The position numbers were made by a program, and so were the translations under genes. The notes below the pieces were generated by a model. It was not told the origin of the DNA. It did not search any database and saw only the letters and a list, made by a program, of their open reading frames with translations. A stretch of DNA of 45,884 bases from Acidobacteriota bacterium (lineage in GTDB: Bacteria; Acidobacteriota; Terriglobia; Terriglobales; Acidobacteriaceae), in contig JAJZGG010000013.1 in NCBI GenBank assembly GCA_021804965.1, forward strand, positions 1 through 45,884. Reading direction: 5' to 3'. Positions 15,124 through 22,052 of the stretch are shown here, one piece after another; positions within the stretch are counted from its first letter, which is position 1, and the number at the start of each line of letters is the position of its first letter.

Positions 15124-15444
15124 TTACGCCTGTTCGCCCACCATCATGCTCTGCATCAGCTTGCCGGCCACCTGCGAGGCGGATACGTTGTATGTCCCCG
15201 CCGCCAGTGCACTTTGCACACGCTGGACCACCGCCGTGCGCACATCGGAGCTGCCGCCGTCGGCCGGCAGCGTCTGGGACAACTGCGTGGCCGCAGCACT
15301 CACCCGGGCCTGATCATTGCCTGCCGGCGCACTTCCATCCCGGACGCCGGCCGCCTGGGACGGTCGGGCCGCTCCGGCCACCTCACTGGCAGCACCGGAG
15401 GCACGGGTCAAATTCGAGTTTTCAATGCCATTGCGGATATTCAT
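15124..15444 (-). CDS. flgM: Anti-sigma-28 factor FlgM
   Basis: A 106-residue FlgM, which holds FliA inactive until the hook is finished and is then exported. The C-terminal sigma-binding region is recognisable: SSDVRTAVVQRVQSALAAGTYNVSASQVAGKLMQSM, matching the family pattern VR...V..I..GxY.V....VA.KL. The N-terminal half is disordered and Ala/Gly/Ser-rich, as in other FlgMs. GGGAG lies 9 nt before the ATG. It is the first gene after a sigma-28-type promoter, so FliA would feed back on its own inhibitor. Confidence 0.88.
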   Translation of the reverse strand: MNIRNGIENSNLTRASGAASEVAGAARPSQAAGVRDGSAPAGNDQARVSAAATQLSQTLPADGGSSDVRTAVVQRVQSALAAGTYNVSASQVAGKLMQSMMVGEQA

Positions 15445-15464
15445 TCTTCTTCTCCCACTGTGCA

Positions 15465-15491
15465 GTATCGGCGAGTTCTCTAATCACTTCA
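15465..15491 (-). promoter_or_regulatory. Sigma-28 (FliA)-type promoter of flgM
   Basis: On the minus strand TGAAGTGA (15491-15484), an 11-nt spacer, then GCCGATAC (15472-15465). It matches FliA consensus at 5 of 8 (-35) and 7 of 8 (-10) positions. It lies at the very end of flgJ, and transcription would begin about 14 nt before the flgM ATG. It would drive flgM, flgN, flgK and flgL. Confidence 0.6.
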
Positions 15492-15492
15492 G

Positions 15493-16077
15493 TCATTCGA
15501 GGGGAGATTTTCCGGAAATCCTGTTCTGCTTTCCCACAGCGGCAGTCCTGCCTTTGCGCTGTCCCAATCCGGACACTCTTCCGGTCGCTTCGGCTCCGGA
15601 ATGGCGTTCGGCCACCTCCGCCTTCAGCTTCTTCAGCACACTGTCGGCAATGCCAAATCCACCGTGCAGGGACAAGGCCTCGCCCAGTGCCTCGGAGGCA
15701 AACGAGGTTAACGCCTGATTCGACCCGCCGTCATCCTCATCCTCCCCAAGACCATCCATGCCTTCCAGTTGCTGCGTCAGCGGACCCAGCAACTGCTGCA
15801 TCATGGCGGCTTCAAACTGATGGGCTGCGGTCTGCAGGCGCGGAGACAGCACTTGCGATGCCGGGTCGGAAGTAGCTGTCCCGGCCTGCGCCATGCTCGC
15901 CTGCGCCAGGCTGGCCTGCCCCGCACTGGCCTGCCCGCGCAAACTCAGCCCGCGCAAGCCCATCGCTGCCGTCGCCGGCAATCCACCGCCCAGGCTCCTG
16001 CCTGCTGCGGATGGTCCGAGCCTCCCCTGCGACGCCGCCATCGACTGCGGCTGAAGTTGCGTAAGCCCCACACTCAT
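15493..16077 (-). CDS. flgJ: FlgJ-type rod-binding protein without muramidase domain
   Basis: A 194-residue protein. The rod-binding core is at about 82-155: HQFEAAMMQQLLGPLTQQL, then NQALTSFASEALGEALSLHGGFGIADSVLKKL, the pattern of the FlgJ N-terminal domain that caps the growing rod. The C-terminal peptidoglycan hydrolase domain of enterobacterial FlgJ is absent, so another enzyme must open the wall. The first about 75 residues are low-complexity with a pentapeptide repeat. Its ATG overlaps the flgI stop (ATGA), with GGAGG upstream inside flgI. Confidence 0.8.
   Translation of the reverse strand: MSVGLTQLQPQSMAASQGRLGPSAAGRSLGGGLPATAAMGLRGLSLRGQASAGQASLAQASMAQAGTATSDPASQVLSPRLQTAAHQFEAAMMQQLLGPLTQQLEGMDGLGEDEDDGGSNQALTSFASEALGEALSLHGGFGIADSVLKKLKAEVAERHSGAEATGRVSGLGQRKGRTAAVGKQNRISGKSPLE
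15886..15945. repeat. 15-nt in-frame tandem repeat in flgJ
   Basis: Four diverged 15-nt units (15886-15900, 15901-15915, 15916-15930, 15931-15945), each beginning CTGC. They give GQASA/GQASL/AQASM/AQAGT-like pentapeptides in the FlgJ N-terminal region. Confidence 0.7.
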
Positions 16078-17564
16078 AAGACCTCCAGATCGGCTTCCAG
16101 AGCACCGGCCGCCTTCATCGCCTGCAGGATGGAGATCACATCCCGCGCCGTTGCTCCAATCTTTTGCAATTCACTGACCAGATCCTCCACCGTTGCTCCC
16201 TGCTTCAGCTCAATCCGGTTGACCGGCCGATCATTGGCCTGGACGGTGGTCTGCGGAACCACCTGCGTTGTCCCCTGTCCAAAGGCATTGGGCTGCGAGA
16301 CCTGAAATTCGGTGACAACATTGACCGATAATCCGCCATGCAGAATCTGCACCGGCTGCAGCCGGACCTTGCCGCCAATGACCACCGTACCCGTGCGCTC
16401 GTTGACCACCACCCGGGCGCGCGGATAGACATCAATCTCGGTCGATTCGACCCGGTCCAGCAGCTCCGGCAGATCCTCGCCCGGCTGCGGAATCAGCTCC
16501 ACGGTGCGGCTGTCGACGACGTGCGCACGCGGCGCTCCCAGCGAGACATCGATGGCCTGGGCCATGCGGTCGGCGGTATGGAAATCGGCATCCTGCAGCT
16601 CCACATCAATCCGGTGCAGCTGCTTCAGGCTGAAGGGAACCGTTCGCTCCACCAGCGCGCCGCCGGGAATCCGCGCCGTCGTCGGATAGTTGACCTGGGT
16701 CGTGTTGAATCCGGCCGAAACACGATATCCGCCAATGACCAGCGGACCTTCGGCCTGCGCGTAAATCTGACCATCCGGACCATAGAGCGGCGACAGCAGC
16801 AGGACACCGCCTTCGAGAGATCGGGCATCGCCCGCCGAGGAGATCGTCACGTCGATCTTCTCCCCGGTATGGCTGAATGGCGGCAGCGTGGCTTCAATAA
16901 ACACGGCGGCCATATTCTTCACCTGCATGTTCTGCGCGCTCAGCGTGCCTGTCTGCGGCACGTTCACGCCCATGCGCAACAGAATCGACAGCAGCGACTG
17001 CATGGGAAAGATCGTCTGCTGCGTGTCGCCGGTACCCCGCAGGCCCACCACAACGCCATAACCCACCAGCTGGTTGTCACGGATGCCTTCAATCGAGGCC
17101 ACATCCTTGATGCGGGCACGGCGCTGCGCCTGAGGATCCATCGACGCGGCAGTCGCTGCCGGCGGCGACGGCATTCCGCCGGGGCCAGAGACGCCGGGGC
17201 CAGAAACGCCGGAGCCAGAGACGCCCGGGGCAGGCACGCCGGTCGCTGCCGGAAGAATTGCTCCGGCAGGCGGCTGGCTAATCCCGGTGGCCGCGCCCGG
17301 AGCTGCAACCGGAACCGGAAGCGCTGAATTTGCAGCTGGATTCCTGGCTGCATTCGCTGCCGGATTCTGGGCTGGATTCGGGGCCGCATTCGGAGCCGGA
17401 TTCGGAACCGGATTCTGGGCCGGATTGCCCGCCGCAGCGGGGCGGTTGGCCGGCAGTTGCGCCAGAAGGCTACTGGCTGGCATCCCCAGCAGGAGCCAGG
17501 CGGCAAGCATTCCGGCTGCCACGGAGCGAAAGGTCGAGTGGTTCGGCATATGCGTCTTATCCAT
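16074..17564 (-). CDS. flgI: Flagellar P-ring protein FlgI with long N-terminal extension
   Basis: A 496-residue FlgI, the periplasmic ring around the rod in the peptidoglycan layer. A signal peptide-like segment (about 12-36) is followed by an unusual Pro/Ala/Asn/Gly-rich stretch of roughly 110 residues made of tandem repeats. The conserved protein then starts at RIKDVASIEGIRDNQLVGYGVVVGLRGTGDT and ends VEDLVSELQKIGATARDVISILQAMKAAGALEADL. Typical FlgI is about 350-380 residues, so the insertion accounts for the extra length. The gene starts at the flgH stop (TGATG) and ends overlapping flgJ (ATGA). An ATG at codon 6 is an alternative start. Confidence 0.95.
   Translation of the reverse strand: MDKTHMPNHSTFRSVAAGMLAAWLLLGMPASSLLAQLPANRPAAAGNPAQNPVPNPAPNAAPNPAQNPAANAARNPAANSALPVPVAAPGAATGISQPPAGAILPAATGVPAPGVSGSGVSGPGVSGPGGMPSPPAATAASMDPQAQRRARIKDVASIEGIRDNQLVGYGVVVGLRGTGDTQQTIFPMQSLLSILLRMGVNVPQTGTLSAQNMQVKNMAAVFIEATLPPFSHTGEKIDVTISSAGDARSLEGGVLLLSPLYGPDGQIYAQAEGPLVIGGYRVSAGFNTTQVNYPTTARIPGGALVERTVPFSLKQLHRIDVELQDADFHTADRMAQAIDVSLGAPRAHVVDSRTVELIPQPGEDLPELLDRVESTEIDVYPRARVVVNERTGTVVIGGKVRLQPVQILHGGLSVNVVTEFQVSQPNAFGQGTTQVVPQTTVQANDRPVNRIELKQGATVEDLVSELQKIGATARDVISILQAMKAAGALEADLEVL
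17178..17237. repeat. 15-nt in-frame tandem repeat in flgI
   Basis: Four units (17178-17192, 17193-17207, 17208-17222, 17223-17237) of the form GCCGGGGCCAGAGAC encode GVSGP-type pentapeptides just before the conserved FlgI domain. Confidence 0.8.
17335..17430. repeat. 12-nt in-frame tandem repeat in flgI
   Basis: Eight 12-nt units of the form GCCGGATTCKGG encode four-residue NPAP/NPAQ/NAAP-like repeats directly after the FlgI signal peptide region. Confidence 0.8.
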
Positions 17565-18316
17565 CAGAAGACCAGCAGCTTCTGGACAAATCGCCAGAGC
17601 GGATTCTGTCGATACGTGGAGTCGTTGACGATTCCCTTGCCCACAACCTCAATCTCCAGATCCGTCATGGCCGAGGAATCCACCTGATTCAAAAAATTCA
17701 CATCTTCCGGCCTCACCAGCCCGCGCAGACGAATCAACTGCGTCTGTTGCGAGAAGGTCAGCTGCCGGGTGGCCTGCACCACCAGCATGCCGTTCGGCAG
17801 CATGTCGACCACCTCTCCGCCGAAGGTGGTCACCAGGCTCGAGTTGGTCACGCTCTGGCCCTGGGCCGCAAGCGTCGAGGTGGAGTTCTGTCCCAGCAGA
17901 TTGGCCAGCGTGCTGGTCGTCTTGGGCACGCCGAACAGGCCGGTAAATCCTGTATTGGCGGAGCTGGCACGGGAGTTCTTCACCTGTCCGTCGGTGGAAG
18001 CCGCCAGACTCTCCGTCACCACAATCTGGATCACATCATGCAGCTTGGTCGCCTTGGCATCGTCGGACAGTCGCACCAGACTTCCCTGATCCGACCAGAT
18101 CGACCCCGGGCTCAGCACCTCGGCATCGTGCTCGGCACGAACCCGCTGCACATAGGCTGCCAGCGCCTCTTCCGGAGGCGTCGGCTTGGCCACGGCCTTC
18201 GTTTTCTTGTGGCGACCGAGAGCTGCCGCTGCCGGACCGGCACAGGCGCCCAGCGCCAGGCAGGCGACCAGCAGAGAGATCCCCGAAATCCGAACTGCGC
18301 GTTCCAAGCTCACCAT
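17564..18316 (-). CDS. flgH: Flagellar L-ring lipoprotein FlgH
   Basis: A 250-residue FlgH, the outer-membrane ring of the basal body. The start MVSLERAVRISGISLLVACLALGAC ends in a lipobox (LALGAC), consistent with a lipoprotein. Conserved parts include GSIWSDQGSLVRLSDDAKATKLHDVIQIVV, the GGEVVDMLPNGMLVVQATRQL segment and RGLVRPEDV. The ATG at 18316 has GGAGG upstream and overlaps the flgA end by 7 nt; the frame stays open to 18925 only because it runs antiparallel in phase to flgA sequence. The presence of FlgH implies a Gram-negative envelope. Confidence 0.93.
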   Translation of the reverse strand: MVSLERAVRISGISLLVACLALGACAGPAAAALGRHKKTKAVAKPTPPEEALAAYVQRVRAEHDAEVLSPGSIWSDQGSLVRLSDDAKATKLHDVIQIVVTESLAASTDGQVKNSRASSANTGFTGLFGVPKTTSTLANLLGQNSTSTLAAQGQSVTNSSLVTTFGGEVVDMLPNGMLVVQATRQLTFSQQTQLIRLRGLVRPEDVNFLNQVDSSAMTDLEIEVVGKGIVNDSTYRQNPLWRFVQKLLVF

Positions 18317-18942
18317 CCGGCCTCCATCTGTTGCCCATCCCAGCGAGCCAATCCCGGAGCAATGGCCTGAACGCGAATCCGATGTCCGCCCAGCCTGCCG
18401 AAGCTGCCATTGCCCACCTGCAGCCTTGCCGGCAGCCAGGCTCCCACCGCAGCCGCCGCCATGGCCACTGCGGGAAATCGTGCCACCACCGTACTCCCGG
18501 ATTGCACCACCACGATGGCCTCTCCCACTTGAATCACAGGATGCATTGCGACCGCAGGATGGGAAGCTTCCTTCGGCGCCACGCTGGCGATGGACTGCCC
18601 GCTGTCGGGATGCTGCGATGCCTGCGCGGACTGCCCCCGCTTGCCTTCGGTCCCGGCGGCACATGCCGGCTGCTCGCCCTCGCCGACAGGCACCAGACGA
18701 TTCGGCCGACCCGGCCCTTGCGGCTCCAGTCGCCAGCGCAGGCCCAGTCCCCGATCGACAATCAGTCGAAGGCAGCCCTGCGCGACCCCGGCAGGAGAAC
18801 CCACCTTGACGGCATCTGCGGCAGCGATCCCGGCCGACGGCGTCCCGGCCTGCATGGCCGGAATCCAGAATGCTCCCCAAAGCCCCAGACCGGCCCACGC
18901 ACAGGCCCAACCGCATCTCCTCCATGCCCTGAATTGCCTCAT
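18310..18942 (-). CDS. flgA: FlgA-like P-ring assembly chaperone
   Basis: A 210-residue exported protein (hydrophobic segment about 13-30). The C-terminal about 75 residues resemble the FlgA SAF-type beta-clip: HPVIQVGEAIVVVQSGSTVVARFPAVAMAAAAVGAWLPARLQVGNG and an ending in IRVQAIAPG. The N-terminal half is divergent. FlgA helps FlgI assemble in the periplasm, and its place between flgG and flgH-flgI supports the call. The start is 7 nt past the flgG stop, with GAGGA upstream. Confidence rests on context plus the C-terminal pattern. Confidence 0.72.
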   Translation of the reverse strand: MRQFRAWRRCGWACAWAGLGLWGAFWIPAMQAGTPSAGIAAADAVKVGSPAGVAQGCLRLIVDRGLGLRWRLEPQGPGRPNRLVPVGEGEQPACAAGTEGKRGQSAQASQHPDSGQSIASVAPKEASHPAVAMHPVIQVGEAIVVVQSGSTVVARFPAVAMAAAAVGAWLPARLQVGNGSFGRLGGHRIRVQAIAPGLARWDGQQMEAGW

Positions 18943-18949
18943 GCCGTCC

Positions 18950-19738
18950 TCACTGCGTCATGTTGTTGACCTGGGAATACATCTGGTCGGCCGCCTTGAT
19001 CACCTTCGAATTCGACTCGTAGGCCCGCTGCGCCAGCACCATCTGGACAAACTCGGTCACCACATCCACGTTGGAGTTTTCCAGATACCCCTGCTGCAGC
19101 ATGCCCAGACCCTCCACGCCTCCCGGATTGCCCACGATGGGATTGCCCGAAGCCAGCGTTTGCGTCAGCAGGTTGCCGCCCATGCTCTCCAGCCCGCCGG
19201 GGTTGGGAAAGGTGGCCAGCTGAATCTGTCCCAGCTGCGAGGGATTGGTCTGTCCGGGCAGCGTCGCATTCACCACGCCATACGGGGTAATGGTCACCGA
19301 GGTGGCATTCGGAGGCACGGTGATGGTCGGAATCAACGTATCTCCGTTGGAGGTTACGATTGTGCCCTGATTGTTGAGCTGAAACTGCCCCGCGCGGGTA
19401 AAGGCGATCTGGCCATTGAGCTGCTGCACCTGAAAGAATCCCGCCCCTTCAATGGCCACATCCAGCGGATTGTTCGTCTGGTTCAGCTCGCCCTGGGTCA
19501 TGATCACCTCGGTCGCCGCCGGCAGCGTGCCCAGACCAATCTGCAGACCGGCAGAGATCGTCGACTGGGTCTGCGCCGCGCCCGGGGTAATCAGGTTCTG
19601 GTACAGCATGTCCTGGAACTGCAGGCGCAGCTGGTGAAATCCGGTGGTTGAGGAGTTCGCCAGATTGTTGGCGATCGTGTCCAGATTCATCTGCTGCGCC
19701 ATCATGCCGCTGGCCGCCGTATAAAGTGCTCGTATCAT
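18950..19738 (-). CDS. flgG: Flagellar distal rod protein FlgG
   Basis: A 262-residue FlgG, the usual length, forming the distal rod through the periplasm. The N-terminus is MIRALYTAASGMMAQQMNLDTIANNLANSSTTGFH, with LQFQDMLYQNLITPGA, characteristic of FlgG. The C-terminus VEGLGMLQQGYLENSNVDVVTEFVQMVLAQRAYESNSKVI is conserved. AGGAG precedes the ATG. It follows flgF by 88 nt. Confidence 0.97.
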   Translation of the reverse strand: MIRALYTAASGMMAQQMNLDTIANNLANSSTTGFHQLRLQFQDMLYQNLITPGAAQTQSTISAGLQIGLGTLPAATEVIMTQGELNQTNNPLDVAIEGAGFFQVQQLNGQIAFTRAGQFQLNNQGTIVTSNGDTLIPTITVPPNATSVTITPYGVVNATLPGQTNPSQLGQIQLATFPNPGGLESMGGNLLTQTLASGNPIVGNPGGVEGLGMLQQGYLENSNVDVVTEFVQMVLAQRAYESNSKVIKAADQMYSQVNNMTQ

Positions 19739-19826
19739 CCTGTTCTCCTGTCCTGCCGATTCCCTGGATCGTTCTCCAGGCTTTGCGTCCGACTCCTGCC
19801 CGAAGTGCCATCCCGCCCGGGCAAGG

Positions 19827-20561
19827 CTAGACCCGCGGCAGCTCCTCGGCGGCTGTCTTGTTGAAGTCCATATGGAAGATCGTCAGCGCCTTCTGCATGG
19901 TCTCTGCCTGGCGCTGCATCAGAATCAGCTTCATGCTGCCGGTGATCGTGTCCTGATTGGACTCCTCCAAGGCATGCGAGTGAATCCCGGCACTGGACAG
20001 CGTTGTCTTCACCTTGTCCGGCGCGCGGTAGCGATTGGTTCCCTCTGGCGTCAGCTGTGTTCCCTTGGGAAACTGAAAGACCCCCACCACGGCAACGGCT
20101 CCGCCATCGACGGAAAGCACGCCGTCATTGCCGACGGCAATCTCGCCGGGAGGAATCACAATGGACTTGTTCTGCGTGGACAGCACCGGATCCCCGGTGC
20201 TGTTGACCAGAATGCCGGTATTGCTGCGATGAAAGCCGCCGTTGCGCGTGTAGCGCACTCCGGCGGGCGTCTGCGTGGCAAAGAAGCCCTCGCCCTGAAT
20301 GGCAAGATCCAGCGGATTGCCGGTTGCCGTCAGCGCTCCCTGACTCATATCCAGCTGATCCCCATGGACCACGCCGTAGTTGTTGACTGTTGTGCCCAGC
20401 TGCGAGTTCCCTGCCAGTGGATCCAGCAGCACCGAACGAAAGTTTTCGCGCTCGGCACGATAGCCAACCGTCTGCGCATTGGCCAGGTTGTCTGCGGCAG
20501 CATCGAGGGCCTGTGTCCGGGCGATGTAACCGGCATAGGCGGCATAGTAGCCACTGTCCAT
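19827..20561 (-). CDS. flgF: Flagellar proximal rod protein FlgF
   Basis: A 244-residue rod protein with the axial N-terminal motif ALDAAADNLANAQTVGYRAE, a central LDLAIQGEGFFATQTPAGVRYTRNG segment shared by FlgF and FlgG, and a C-terminal helix with SMKLILMQRQAETMQKALTIFHMDFNKTAAEELPRV. The variant ends and the pairing with flgG favour FlgF. AGGAGG lies 6 nt before the ATG. The 289-nt stretch upstream to cheX shows no gene, only a strong hairpin. Confidence 0.88.
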   Translation of the reverse strand: MDSGYYAAYAGYIARTQALDAAADNLANAQTVGYRAERENFRSVLLDPLAGNSQLGTTVNNYGVVHGDQLDMSQGALTATGNPLDLAIQGEGFFATQTPAGVRYTRNGGFHRSNTGILVNSTGDPVLSTQNKSIVIPPGEIAVGNDGVLSVDGGAVAVVGVFQFPKGTQLTPEGTNRYRAPDKVKTTLSSAGIHSHALEESNQDTITGSMKLILMQRQAETMQKALTIFHMDFNKTAAEELPRV

Positions 20562-20813
20562 GAGCTTCCTCCTGTACTGCTGTTGCTTGCAGTAGAGGAG
20601 CCAAAGGGGAGGAGTGTGGATTAGAAGAGATTGATGAGGAAGGGAGGGAGAATCCCGCCGCCGATGCAGCGGCTTGCTGCCTGCGCTGGAATTGCGCCCG
20701 GAGCGTCGCTATCGGAACCCGAGGCGTCCACCGAATGGCCGGGAATGCGTTCTTCACCGTGCATGCTGCCGGAAACCTGCCCGACGGAATGCCGTCAGAG
20801 GACGCGGAGGATT

Positions 20814-20838
20814 CGATGCCGGCCAGGAGCCGGCATCG
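20814..20838. other. Strong hairpin between cheX and flgF, no T-tract
   Basis: CGATGCCGGC (20814-20823) and GCCGGCATCG (20829-20838) form a perfect 10-bp stem with a 5-nt loop, 13 nt past the cheX stop. It has no T-run, so it may slow or end transcription only with help, or protect the cheY-cheX mRNA end. Confidence 0.65.
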
Positions 20839-20850
20839 GCAGCAGGCAGG

Positions 20851-21336
20851 CTATTGCAGACCGTCGCAGATGATCGTCACCTCAAAGCCCGAGCCATCGA
20901 AGCGGTAGCACTGGTGCAGGCGAAACTCCGGCGCCTGCACGTGGATGTTGTAATCCCGTCCGGTAATCACGGCAGGAATGGACAGTCCGCAGTTGGCAGA
21001 CAGATCCGGCACCTTGCCCTTCCACGCACCGGCCAGCATATTGCAGATCTCTCCAATGGCATCCTTGACCGTGTCATCCATTTCCGTAAAGCCCATCCCG
21101 GTCAGCCGCTCGGCAATCGCAAGCGCCGTTCCTCCATCGGAACGGAAGACGCAGGCTCCCGTGAGCATTCCGCCAAAGCCAACCACGGAGGTGATGGTTT
21201 CCGCCGATGCCACACCACTACAGGGCACCATCTCACATCGCACCCCCAGCATGGTTTCAAAGACCTCTTCCACGCTCGACTGCAGATGCATTGGATCTGC
21301 TACTGTTTGAAGATTCTCACGCAGCGACTGCGCCAT
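20851..21336 (-). CDS. cheX: CheX-like CheY-P phosphatase
   Basis: A 161-residue protein of the CheC/CheX/FliY family, which dephosphorylates CheY-P. The ExxN phosphatase motif is intact in DAIGEICNMLAGAWKGK (Glu96, Asn99), and the VVGFGGMLTGACVFRSD and later beta-strands match CheX. Only one ExxN is present, as in CheX (CheC has two). The ATG at 21336 has AGGAAG upstream; the frame is open to 21477. It follows cheY by 155 nt, and the pairing fits substrate and phosphatase made together. Confidence 0.88.
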   Translation of the reverse strand: MAQSLRENLQTVADPMHLQSSVEEVFETMLGVRCEMVPCSGVASAETITSVVGFGGMLTGACVFRSDGGTALAIAERLTGMGFTEMDDTVKDAIGEICNMLAGAWKGKVPDLSANCGLSIPAVITGRDYNIHVQAPEFRLHQCYRFDGSGFEVTIICDGLQ

Positions 21337-21491
21337 ACTCGTATCTTCCTCCGCTTCAGCCTTTCGCCTTACTCCCGATGCCGTAACACCCTGACACTTT
21401 CCCGTGGTCCACCCTGTACAAAGACACATTCCCTTCACCGCCATCTCCCGACCTGACGACGGACGATGCGGCACCACCCGGCACGCACGGC

Positions 21492-21872
21492 TCAGGCAGC
21501 CAACAGCGGCAGCACGCGCTCTTTCACCTGCTCGGCTGTGAACGGTTTGCGAATATAGCCCTGCGCCCCTGCCTGAATGGCCTGCCGCACATGCTCCTCG
21601 CTGGACTCGGTGGTGATCATCACCACCGGCACGCCATCGGCAAGATTCTGGGCGCGCAGCTGACGCAGAAACTCCAGTCCATCCATCGATGGCATATTGA
21701 TGTCGGACAGAATCAGCTGCACCGATCCGGCACGCAGCGCATCCAACCCCTCCACGCCGCTTCCCGCCTCCAGAACCACCAGCGGCTCCAGCCCCGCCTG
21801 CCGCAAGGCACGCTCCACAATCTTGCGCATCACCGATGAATCATCCACGATCAAGACGCGAATCTCGCTCAT
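21492..21872 (-). CDS. cheY: CheY-type single-domain response regulator
   Basis: A 126-residue receiver domain. The acid pair Asp10-Asp11, the phospho-acceptor Asp57 (SDINMPSMDG), Thr87-Thr88 and Lys109 (YIRKPF) are all present. It would bind FliM when phosphorylated and change motor rotation. The ATG at 21872 is set by AAGGAG (21886-21881); the frame is open to 21941 but runs through a tandem repeat. It is encoded between an MshEN-domain gene next to the switch genes and cheX; no cheA is in the window. Confidence 0.93.
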   Translation of the reverse strand: MSEIRVLIVDDSSVMRKIVERALRQAGLEPLVVLEAGSGVEGLDALRAGSVQLILSDINMPSMDGLEFLRQLRAQNLADGVPVVMITTESSEEHVRQAIQAGAQGYIRKPFTAEQVKERVLPLLAA

Positions 21873-21881
21873 TCCAAGTTC

Positions 21882-21971
21882 TCCTTGATTGCCCGATACG
21901 AATTTGCCCAGTACTGGATTGCCCCATGCTGGTTTGCCCAATGCCTGATTGCCCCATACTGGATTGCCCTA
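21882..21971. repeat. Six-unit 15-nt tandem repeat in the cheY leader
   Basis: Consecutive 15-nt units at 21882-21896, 21897-21911, 21912-21926, 21927-21941, 21942-21956 and 21957-21971, of the form TACTGGATTGCCCCA. The unit nearest cheY overlaps its ribosome-binding site. It lies in the presumed untranslated leader, not in a gene. Confidence 0.85.
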
Positions 21972-21989
21972 TGTCTCTTGATAGGCTAT

Positions 21990-22016
21990 GTATCGGAACC
22001 CCCGGGCAAAACATGA
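21990..22016 (-). promoter_or_regulatory. Candidate sigma-28 promoter of cheY-cheX
   Basis: On the minus strand TCATGTTT (22016-22009), an 11-nt spacer, TCCGATAC (21997-21990). It matches FliA consensus at 6 of 8 in each box. Transcription would begin about 110 nt before cheY, so the 15-nt repeat would be in the leader. Confidence 0.42.
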
Positions 22017-22052
22017 GCCGGGAATGGGAATGCGACGGCAGAGATTTCCATC

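Noticed and set aside
18317-18925. N-terminal extension of FlgH
   Set aside because: The extra residues are an out-of-frame reading of flgA with Arg/Gly/Cys-rich composition; the lipoprotein signal and ribosome-binding site mark the start at 18316.
21882-21971. Repeat array as a CRISPR
   Set aside because: The units are contiguous 15-mers without spacers, and no cas genes are present.
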